Positions 1-4,789 of a DNA stretch of 12,235 bases are shown piece after piece. The translations under genes and the position numbers were made by a program. Numbering within the stretch: position 1 is the first letter of the stretch; the number at the start of each line of letters is the position of its first letter. The notes under the pieces were generated by a model. That model was not told the origin of the DNA. It searched no databases and saw nothing but the letters and a program-made list of their open reading frames with translations. Origin of the DNA: Chloroflexi bacterium RBG_16_60_22 (GTDB taxonomy: Bacteria; Chloroflexota; Dehalococcoidia; Dehalococcoidales; RBG-16-60-22); the NCBI GenBank assembly GCA_001796935.1, contig MGNX01000081.1, forward strand, positions 1-12,235. Reading direction: 5' to 3'.

Positions 1-1
1 A

Positions 2-187
2 AATGATTCTTTTGAAGAAGATTTAAAGTTATTTACGTTATTGACTGGTGAGGAGATCACAAGTGAGCGTACGAACCAGATAATTAATGGACCAAAGTAT
101 GGCTGGTCTAGAAAAGAACTTGAAAAAGCTCTTAAACTAATAGAACAAGCGCGTGAGGAAATACGCAAAGGAGAGGTCAAAACATGA
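2..187 (+). CDS. C-terminal fragment of an unrecognised protein, cut by the window start
   Basis: An open frame enters from the left edge and reads 61 residues before a TGA at 185-187. The fragment is highly charged and looks helical, with a Lys/Glu-rich tail (ELEKALKLIEQAREEIRKGE) that could form a short amphipathic helix or coiled coil. No family is recognised and no start codon is in view. Its stop overlaps the integrase start in an ATGA arrangement at 184-187, which indicates translational coupling and one transcript. Base composition is visibly more AT-rich than the genes after base 1460, matching the integrase, so I place it in the same integrated element. It might be a small regulator or excisionase-type protein, since such genes often precede integrases, but nothing in the residues proves that. 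Confidence 0.7.
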   Translation, partial: NDSFEEDLKLFTLLTGEEITSERTNQIINGPKYGWSRKELEKALKLIEQAREEIRKGEVKT

Positions 188-1374
188 GAGGTCACATACG
201 CAAGAAAGGTGAATCGTGGCAAATTCAAATCTACATGGGCACTGGGCCAGACGGTAAATACCGCCGCCACTTTGAGACTGTCCGCGGTCGCAAGGGTGAT
301 GCACAGCGCCGCTTGACCGAGTTATTGTCCAGCCTTGATAAAGGCGTATATACACCGCCAGGACGGCTCACAGTGGCAGAGCACCTTAACCAGTGGCTTA
401 ATGGGTATGTTAAGACTAACTGTAGTATCAGGACGCTTGACGCTATTCAGAGCATAGCAGAGCACCACTTAATACCGGCCCTGGGGCATATTCAATTAAA
501 GCAGCTTCACCCCCAGGATATACAGGCTTACTATAGCAAGGCGTGTGAAAAGCTATCGGCCCGGTCGGTACATTATCACCATCGGATATTAAGCCAGTCC
601 CTTAAATATGCCGTGAGACAAGGCTACCTGGGCCGGAATCCCTGCGAGCTTGTTGACCCGCCGTCCTGGAAGGGTAAGACCATGCGCACTTTGACACCCG
701 GTGAGCTTGAAGTCCTACTGGAGAACGCATCAACTAATCAATTCTATCCCGTAATCTATACCGCCGTTTCTACTGGACTTAGACAAGCTGAGTTACTAGG
801 CTTAACGTGGCGCTCTATTGACCTTGATTTTCTGTCAATATCAGTTTCCCAGGTGCTATATAAGCGCCGGGGTATATGCCAGTTTAACGAGCCTAAGACA
901 AGTCATAGCCGCCGCCGTGTAAGTATGACGCCCAAGCTGGCCTGTTACCTACGGGAATACAAGCTAGAGCGTGCGCGGATATACCGTGAACTAGGAAAAG
1001 AGCGCGGCGACGACGACCTGGTATTTGCCAATGTTGAAGGCAAGCCGCTTGACCCAGGTGTGCTTACTCATAACTTCGCCAGGATAGCAAAACGGGCTGG
1101 ACTGGAAAATGTCCGCTTCCACGATTTGAGGCATACCTTTGCCAGCCTAATGTTACTACGTGGTGCTAAGCCAAAGGTTATCAGTGAAGCCCTGGGGCAT
1201 AGCTCGGTAGCCTTTACAATGGACGTCTACAGCCATATAATTGAGGGGATGCAAAGCGATGCTATGGCGTTACTCGATGAAGTGTTACCCGCAGGTAAAA
1301 ACGGGGTGTCTCAAAAAAATAACGCCAATTTAACGCCAAAAGCAGACATAATATTGAGTAGAACTAGTTTTTAG
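184..1374 (+). CDS. Tyrosine-type site-specific integrase (phage/ICE family)
   Basis: This 396-residue protein would catalyse integration and excision of a mobile element by DNA strand exchange through a 3'-phosphotyrosine. An Arm-type DNA-binding region covers roughly residues 1-55 (RKKGESWQIQIYMG), a SAM-like core-binding domain roughly 60-150, and the catalytic domain roughly 165-365. The full catalytic set is visible: Arg200 (TGLRQAELLGL), Lys238, His313-x-x-Arg316 (HDLRH), His339 (LGHSS) and the nucleophile Tyr349 (MDVYSH). The length is normal and no frameshift is seen, so the enzyme should be active. The ATG at 184 follows an AAAGGAG ribosome site at 167-173 and overlaps the stop of the preceding gene. 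The stop lies only 6 bases before a tRNA-Arg gene, which points to that tRNA as the integration target. About 30 residues after the usual end of the fold (VSQKNNANLTPK and onward) are a variable tail. Confidence 0.95.
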   Translation: MRGHIRKKGESWQIQIYMGTGPDGKYRRHFETVRGRKGDAQRRLTELLSSLDKGVYTPPGRLTVAEHLNQWLNGYVKTNCSIRTLDAIQSIAEHHLIPALGHIQLKQLHPQDIQAYYSKACEKLSARSVHYHHRILSQSLKYAVRQGYLGRNPCELVDPPSWKGKTMRTLTPGELEVLLENASTNQFYPVIYTAVSTGLRQAELLGLTWRSIDLDFLSISVSQVLYKRRGICQFNEPKTSHSRRRVSMTPKLACYLREYKLERARIYRELGKERGDDDLVFANVEGKPLDPGVLTHNFARIAKRAGLENVRFHDLRHTFASLMLLRGAKPKVISEALGHSSVAFTMDVYSHIIEGMQSDAMALLDEVLPAGKNGVSQKNNANLTPKADIILSRTSF

Positions 1375-1380
1375 CTTTAA

Positions 1381-1457
1381 GTCCCTGTAGCTCAGCTGGA
1401 CAGAGCAGCTGCCTTCTAAGCAGCGGGTCGTCGGTTCGAATCCGACCAGGGACGCCA
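1381..1457 (+). tRNA. tRNA-Arg (anticodon TCT), CCA encoded
   Basis: A complete cloverleaf can be folded by eye. The acceptor stem GTCCCTG pairs with CAGGGAC (1381-1387 with 1447-1453). The D stem is GCTC with GAGC. The anticodon stem GCTGC/GCAGC (1408-1412, 1420-1424) closes the loop CTTCTAA, with anticodon TCT at 1415-1417. A 5-base variable loop follows, then the T arm GTCGG-TTCGAAT-CCGAC, discriminator G at 1454 and encoded CCA at 1455-1457. It reads AGA codons (and AGG by wobble). The integrase stop is 6 bases upstream, so any tRNA promoter would lie inside the integrase 3' end, where I see only a CATAAT -10-like box at 1347-1352 without a good -35. The opposite-strand gene begins 3 bases after the CCA, leaving no room for a terminator. 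Confidence 0.97.
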
Positions 1458-1459
1458 GT

Positions 1460-1807
1460 TCAGCTATGCTCGAGCACCAGCTGCCATTGACGCCAGTCAA
1501 AGCCCGCCAGTTCTAAAATCATCCGGCGCTTCGGCTCTTCCCGGGTGAGACAGAAAAAGCAGGTATTACTCTCAGTGTTATGCTTTAAAATTCCTTCGTT
1601 TTCCAGCTGGTCCAGGGCCTTTTCAACTTCCAGCCGGCTGCCGGTCTCATCGATAGCGTGAACGATGGCCAGCTTGCTGAAGCGACTGTTGGGGTGCGCC
1701 ACGAAGAAGCGCAACAACCCCAGGCTGCAACGGTTACTGATGAACTTTTTCATGAGGCTCCCCGTGACCGTCGCTGGCCTGTTTTCAATAACCTCGGTAA
1801 TATTCAT
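1460..1807 (-). CDS. Small winged-helix-like hypothetical protein
   Basis: This 115-residue protein is not a family I can name. Residues about 28-92 have the pattern of a winged helix-turn-helix: a first helix (SLGLLRFFVAHP), a second (FSKLAIVHAI), a recognition-like helix (RLEVEKALDQLENEGIL) and a beta hairpin (LKHNTESNTCFFCLT). The remainder is a short C-terminal helix ending in WRQWQLVLEHS. No enzyme motif, membrane segment or signal peptide is seen. A DNA-binding regulator is the best guess, by pattern only. The ATG at 1807 is preceded by a strong AAAGGAGA ribosome site. It lies 42 bases downstream of the 71-residue gene on the same strand, probably in one transcript. Its stop codon is two bases from the CCA end of the convergent tRNA-Arg. 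Confidence 0.75.
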   Translation of the reverse strand: MNITEVIENRPATVTGSLMKKFISNRCSLGLLRFFVAHPNSRFSKLAIVHAIDETGSRLEVEKALDQLENEGILKHNTESNTCFFCLTREEPKRRMILELAGFDWRQWQLVLEHS

Positions 1808-1849
1808 GGTCTCCTTTCCCGGCTTACCGGTTATCTCCGGTGATTGGTA

Positions 1850-2065
1850 CTATCTATCCAGCAGGTCCCGATAGCGGACATTCCACTTGCTGCTGAGAGC
1901 ATTCACGTGCTCTCTCAGTTCCGGGTTGGATATCCGGTGCAGTTCCGCCAGAAAGCCGTGCAGCAGCTCGCCGCCGGTCATGCCCGGGCCCGGCTCCTCG
2001 GGGCCGGGCAGGTTGATGTACACGATTTCCGTCATCAGTTTCTGGTATTCAATTGCAGTGCCCAT
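1850..2065 (-). CDS. 71-residue hypothetical protein
   Basis: A short acidic protein that I do not recognise. An N-terminal helix-like stretch (residues 1-17) is followed by a Pro/Gly-rich turn (PGPEEPGPG, about 20-28) and a second helical half ending NVRYRDLLDR. No cysteines, membrane segment or known motif is visible. Support for it being real: GGGAGG lies about 11 bases before its ATG, a promoter-like pair sits upstream (2115-2142), and it is spaced 42 bases from the winged-helix-like gene after it on the same strand, as in a two-gene operon. The distance from ribosome site to ATG is slightly long. It could be a small partner of the winged-helix protein; that is inference from position only. 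Confidence 0.6.
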   Translation of the reverse strand: MGTAIEYQKLMTEIVYINLPGPEEPGPGMTGGELLHGFLAELHRISNPELREHVNALSSKWNVRYRDLLDR

Positions 2066-2114
2066 GAGATATGTTGCCTCCCTTTTTTATTTTCCCTATG
2101 GCGGGTTTTTTAAA

Positions 2115-2142
2115 ATACTAGAATAATCCTATTACGTGCCAA
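2115..2142 (-). promoter_or_regulatory. Promoter candidate for the two minus-strand small genes
   Basis: On the minus strand, TTGGCA (2137-2142) and TAGTAT (2115-2120) are separated by 16 bases, close to the sigma-70 consensus. Transcription would start near 2108 and give a leader of about 43 bases before the ATG at 2065. The -35 box lies within one copy of a mirrored CGTGCCAA box. Confidence 0.45.
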
Positions 2143-2236
2143 AAACTAGCGGCAAATATTGTCCTTTCTATTTCTATCAAGTCCTCCGGAAATTCCATCA
2201 CAGCCGGCGCCCGGAAAATAATTGGCACGAACCCAC

Positions 2237-2265
2237 TTGTAACCTGGCATTGCCTGGAATATAAT
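2237..2265 (+). promoter_or_regulatory. Strong sigma-70-type promoter for the DUF5343 gene
   Basis: TTGTAA (2237-2242) and a perfect TATAAT (2260-2265) are exactly 17 bases apart. A start near 2272 leaves about 17 bases of leader, containing the GGAGGAG ribosome site before the ATG at 2289. The other copy of the mirrored box (TTGGCACG, 2222-2229) sits just upstream of the -35. Confidence 0.75.
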
Positions 2266-2288
2266 TAAAAACAATCGGAGGAGACGGT

Positions 2289-2993
2289 ATGACCACCGGA
2301 AAAGGACACAAACACCTGCCACCCTACGTTTCCTACCGCACTTTCCGTAATTTCATCGACCGGCTGCAGCAGCGCATGCCGTCGCGTATTGACCGCAGCT
2401 ACTGGAGCGAGATGCTGTCCGGCAGCACCGGCACACAGCTCATGGCGGCTTTAAAGTTCCTGGGACTTATCGATACCAACGGTAAGCCAGCGGAGCGGCT
2501 CAGCGCGCTGGTTGCCGCAAGGGGCGAGCCGAGGACGGCGCTCCTCCGCGAGGTTGTCTCCAGTGCCTTTGGCTTTGTCCTGAACGGTTCGCTCGACCTC
2601 GAGAGCGCGACCTATTCACAGCTGGAGGAGGTCTTTCACCTTACTTTTCAGCTGACCCATGATGTCAACCGGAAATGCGTCAAGTTCTTTACCGCCCTGG
2701 CCGGCGATGCCGGCATGACGCTATCACCGTTTATCACCCGGCGCACGAGGTCAACCACGCGTACCGGTACCGGGTCCAGGAACGCTGCCGGCAATGACGG
2801 TTTAAGGACAAAACGGAACGCGGTAGTGCCACAAACCGCAAAGGAATTACCAAACAATGCTGCGTGGAACAGCCAGTTGCTGGCCAAGTTCCCCAGCTTC
2901 GACCCGTCCTGGAGCGATGAGGTCAAGCTGAAGTGGTTCGCGGCCTTCGATGAGCTGCTGAAGAGGGGCCTTCTCCAGAGAGGAAATAACTGA
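2289..2993 (+). CDS. DUF5343 domain protein of unknown function
   Basis: This 234-residue protein matches, by recalled sequence pattern, the DUF5343 family. The key stretches are the opening PPYVSYRTFRNFIDRLQ, then PSRIDRSYW, SGSTGTQLMAALKFLGLID, and the segment around RKCVKFFTALAGDAGMTLS. The domain covers about residues 10-148. A Thr/Arg-rich basic linker (about 150-190) leads to a C-terminal segment (about 195-230) with FPSFDPSWSDEVKLKWFAAFDELL, a short helical region seen at the end of related proteins. No biochemical role is established for the family that I can state; the fold appears helical and non-enzymatic. The ATG has an optimal GGAGGAG site 6 bases upstream and a near-consensus promoter. 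It is transcribed away from the two small minus-strand genes and converges on the SDR gene 15 bases downstream, with no terminator between. Confidence 0.85.
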   Translation: MTTGKGHKHLPPYVSYRTFRNFIDRLQQRMPSRIDRSYWSEMLSGSTGTQLMAALKFLGLIDTNGKPAERLSALVAARGEPRTALLREVVSSAFGFVLNGSLDLESATYSQLEEVFHLTFQLTHDVNRKCVKFFTALAGDAGMTLSPFITRRTRSTTRTGTGSRNAAGNDGLRTKRNAVVPQTAKELPNNAAWNSQLLAKFPSFDPSWSDEVKLKWFAAFDELLKRGLLQRGNN

Positions 2994-3008
2994 CGTTCCC
3001 AGGAAGTC

Positions 3009-3788
3009 CTAGCTCGGGGGCAGTAGCGGCAGCCCCCCGGAGACGAGCAGCGTCTCGCCGGTGACATAGGCGGAAAGGTCCGAAGCCAGGAACAGCGCCG
3101 CCCCGGCCAGGTCGTCCGGCGTGCCCGCCCGCTGCATCGGCACCTTTTTACCCATCCTGGCGAAGAATTCGTCCTTTTCCTTGTCCGTCATCTTGGAGGT
3201 CGTCCGGTCGTAGAAGGAGGTCCTCACCGGCCCGGGGAGAATTACGTTAACGTTGATATTAAGCGGGGCCAGCGCCGTGGCCAGGTCCAGGGTAAACCCG
3301 ATGATGGCCGCCTTGGCCGTATTGTAGGCAACGGCGTGATGGGGCGGCTGGATTCCCCCGATTGACGAAAGGTTGATAATCTTGCCGTACTTTCTCTTTT
3401 TCATGTGAGGCACAACATACTTGCAGAAAAAAAAGTCGCTCTTAAGATTGAGAGCGAACGTTTTATCCCATTGCTCTTCGGTCATCTCCTCGATGGGCGG
3501 CGCCGCGATGATGCCGCCGGCGTTATTGACCAGGATATCAATCTTGCCGAACTCGCTGAGGACCTTCTCCACCGTCCCGCGGACCTGCTTTTCACTGGTG
3601 ATATCGCACTCGATGGCCAGTCCTTTTTTACCCTTTCTGGATACCTCGGCGATGGCTCCGTTAGCCTCTTTAATACTGATATCGGCGATGGCGACGGAAG
3701 CGCCCTCTTCCGCGAATTTTACCGCCATGGCCCGGCCCATTCCCTTGGCGCCGCCGGTGATGATAGCCACCCTGTCAGCTAGCAACAT
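3009..3788 (-). CDS. Short-chain dehydrogenase/reductase (classical SDR), probably NAD(H)-dependent
   Basis: A 259-residue cytosolic oxidoreductase of the classical SDR family, which reduces carbonyls or oxidises alcohols with NAD(P). Visible are the Rossmann dinucleotide motif TGGAKGMG (11-18), Asp36 at the end of strand 2 (which favours NAD over NADP), NNAG at 88-91, and the catalytic set Asn114, Ser142, Tyr155 and Lys159 in YNTAK. PGPVRTSF follows the active site. The tail has VTGETLLVSGG, with Ser where many members have Asp in the final loop. It resembles FabG-like 3-oxoacyl-ACP or glucose dehydrogenase members, but no neighbouring fatty-acid or sugar genes fix the substrate, so I give no symbol. 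The ATG at 3788 has an AAAGGAGA ribosome site, and TTGACG-18-TATTTT lies upstream. Length is typical. Confidence 0.95.
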   Translation of the reverse strand: MLLADRVAIITGGAKGMGRAMAVKFAEEGASVAIADISIKEANGAIAEVSRKGKKGLAIECDITSEKQVRGTVEKVLSEFGKIDILVNNAGGIIAAPPIEEMTEEQWDKTFALNLKSDFFFCKYVVPHMKKRKYGKIINLSSIGGIQPPHHAVAYNTAKAAIIGFTLDLATALAPLNINVNVILPGPVRTSFYDRTTSKMTDKEKDEFFARMGKKVPMQRAGTPDDLAGAALFLASDLSAYVTGETLLVSGGLPLLPPS

Positions 3789-3830
3789 GAGTCTTCTCCT
3801 TTCCCGATAATCGTGGTCCGACCGCTTTTA

Positions 3831-3860
3831 AAAATAGCACTTGTGAGGACACATCGTCAA
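3831..3860 (-). promoter_or_regulatory. Promoter candidate for the SDR gene
   Basis: On the minus strand, TTGACG (3855-3860) and TATTTT (3831-3836) are 18 bases apart, about 45 bases before the SDR start codon. Confidence 0.5.
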
Positions 3861-3880
3861 GGAAGGTGTTCATTTATTGG

Positions 3881-3977
3881 TAATGTCATTGCGAGCCGAA
3901 GGCGAAGCAATCTCTAATCCGGAGCAAGAGATTGCCACGTCGCCCGCCTGAGGCTGGCTCCTCGCAATGACAGATTA
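3881..3977. repeat. Palindromic interspersed repeat (TCATTGCGAG type)
   Basis: The outer arms TGTCATTGCGAG (3884-3895) and CTCGCAATGACA (3961-3972) are perfect 12-base inverted repeats, with TAAT/ATTA just outside. An inner perfect pair, GCAATCTCT (3907-3915) and AGAGATTGC (3927-3935), forms its own hairpin. It encodes nothing and fills most of the space between the SDR and cupin genes. Repeats with this CATTGCGAG and GCAATCTC core are, from my recall, widespread multicopy elements in Dehalococcoidia and several other phyla. Only one copy is in this window, so copy number is not shown here. Confidence 0.75.
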
Positions 3978-4006
3978 GTCGACCGGATACAAACGGGAGG
4001 CGCAGC

Positions 4007-4036
4007 TTGATATGGGGCGCGGGTTTATATTATATT
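4007..4036 (+). promoter_or_regulatory. Promoter candidate for the cupin gene
   Basis: TTGATA (4007-4012) and TATATT (4031-4036) are 18 bases apart, about 50 bases before the ATG at 4085. The same bases could be read as a TTG-started 26-residue extension of the cupin. A promoter here argues against that extension. Confidence 0.45.
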
Positions 4037-4084
4037 GGGCTGGAACCAGGCGGCTTTTCCATCTTTGAAAGGAGGCTGGATAAC

Positions 4085-4510
4085 ATGGCCAAAGGCAGAT
4101 TCGACAAGTATTTCTTCAAGGAACCCATCGTCCAGGGGAAGTTCGGCCCCCGGCTCATCTTTTTCAGCCGGAACTACGTGGGCGAAAAGAACTTCTCCAT
4201 TCTCTGGAACTGTATCACCGAGCCGTTCGAGATGGTGAAGGACCCCCACGCGCATGACTTCGACCAGTTTCTTCATTTCTACGGTGCTAACTCGCTGAAT
4301 ATCAAGGACTTCGATGCCGAGGTGGAGATTTACCTGGGGGAGGAGGGCGAGAAGCATATCATCACCGAGACCACGGTGCTGCACATACCCAAGGACACGA
4401 TTCATTGCCCCCTCACCTTCAAGGTGGTCAACAAGCCGGTCATTTTCATGAACGTCGCCCTGACGCCGCAGTACGTCATGGGGTCGCACCAGACGCCGCC
4501 GAAGGCTTAG
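4085..4510 (+). CDS. Small single-domain cupin protein of unknown function
   Basis: A 141-residue protein with a cupin-like metal site: DPHAHDFDQFLHFYG supplies His55, His57 and Gln61 in the place of the usual HxH(x)3-4E, and LHIPKDTIHCPL supplies the second-motif Pro102 and His107. A glutamine where most cupins have glutamate could change metal preference or affinity. No second domain, signal peptide or membrane segment is visible. The start is ATG 4085: an ideal AAAGGAGG site lies at 4068-4075, nine bases upstream. A longer frame from a TTG at 4007 would read through both this site and a promoter-like pair, so it is unlikely. The substrate is unknown; similar small cupins occur in several copies in Dehalococcoidia as I recall. 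It appears to be a single-gene unit. Confidence 0.8.
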   Translation: MAKGRFDKYFFKEPIVQGKFGPRLIFFSRNYVGEKNFSILWNCITEPFEMVKDPHAHDFDQFLHFYGANSLNIKDFDAEVEIYLGEEGEKHIITETTVLHIPKDTIHCPLTFKVVNKPVIFMNVALTPQYVMGSHQTPPKA

Positions 4511-4589
4511 CAACGGCAAATACCGGGGTAGAAAAACGGCTGGGCCGAGTGATTTTACGCCGCGGGTGGAATTCCGTACCGGGGTATTA

Positions 4590-4619
4590 TAGACAGGAAG
4601 CGCCCTATTGATGTAAAAT
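4590..4619 (+). promoter_or_regulatory. Possible promoter of the hppA leader
   Basis: TAGACA (4590-4595) and TAAAAT (4614-4619) are 18 bases apart. A start near 4626 would place an intrinsic terminator (4662-4695) inside the hppA leader. The boxes are only moderate matches. Confidence 0.35.
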
Positions 4620-4661
4620 AAAAAGGTCAAATGTATTCCGAACCGAAGCCGTCAGCCGATT

Positions 4662-4695
4662 GAGTCGTGGCGTACCGCACCCACGGCTCTTTTTT
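4662..4695 (+). terminator. Intrinsic terminator between cupin and hppA
   Basis: GAGTCGTGG (4662-4670) pairs with CCACGGCTC (4681-4689) over nine base pairs with one G-U, enclosing a 10-base loop, and is followed directly by six Ts (4690-4695). It lies 152 bases after the cupin stop and 95 bases before the hppA start. It may end the cupin message, or act as an attenuator in the hppA leader if the upstream promoter is real. Confidence 0.7.
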
Positions 4696-4745
4696 CGGGT
4701 AATTTACCCCACCCCTGCCGGATTATACGGGAGCAAATATTTATT

Positions 4746-4765
4746 CGGCGGTTTTAAGCCCGCCG
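4746..4765 (+). promoter_or_regulatory. Hairpin just before the hppA ribosome site
   Basis: CGGCGG (4746-4751) pairs with CCGCCG (4760-4765) around an 8-base loop, with no T-run after it. The AAGGAAAGGAG ribosome site follows within about 20 bases. It could modulate translation of hppA; this is structural inspection only. Confidence 0.35.
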
Positions 4766-4789
4766 GATGTTAAGAAAGGAAAGGAGAAG

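Noticed and set aside
1451..1497. GACGCCAGT repeated at 1451-1459 and 1489-1497 as an attachment-site duplication
   Set aside because: Nine bases only, one copy overlapping the tRNA end and the other inside a convergent gene 38 bases away; too short and too close for an att pair.
3881..3977. CRISPR array
   Set aside because: The repeat is a single nested palindrome without regularly spaced direct repeats.
4025..4630. Minus-strand frame of about 200 codons over the cupin gene
   Set aside because: The plus-strand cupin has a strong ribosome site and metal motif; the minus frame is a shadow that also runs into the intergenic region.
4511..4789. Fluoride or guanidine riboswitch before hppA
   Set aside because: The conserved core sequences of these RNAs could not be found by reading the strand; only generic hairpins and a terminator are seen.
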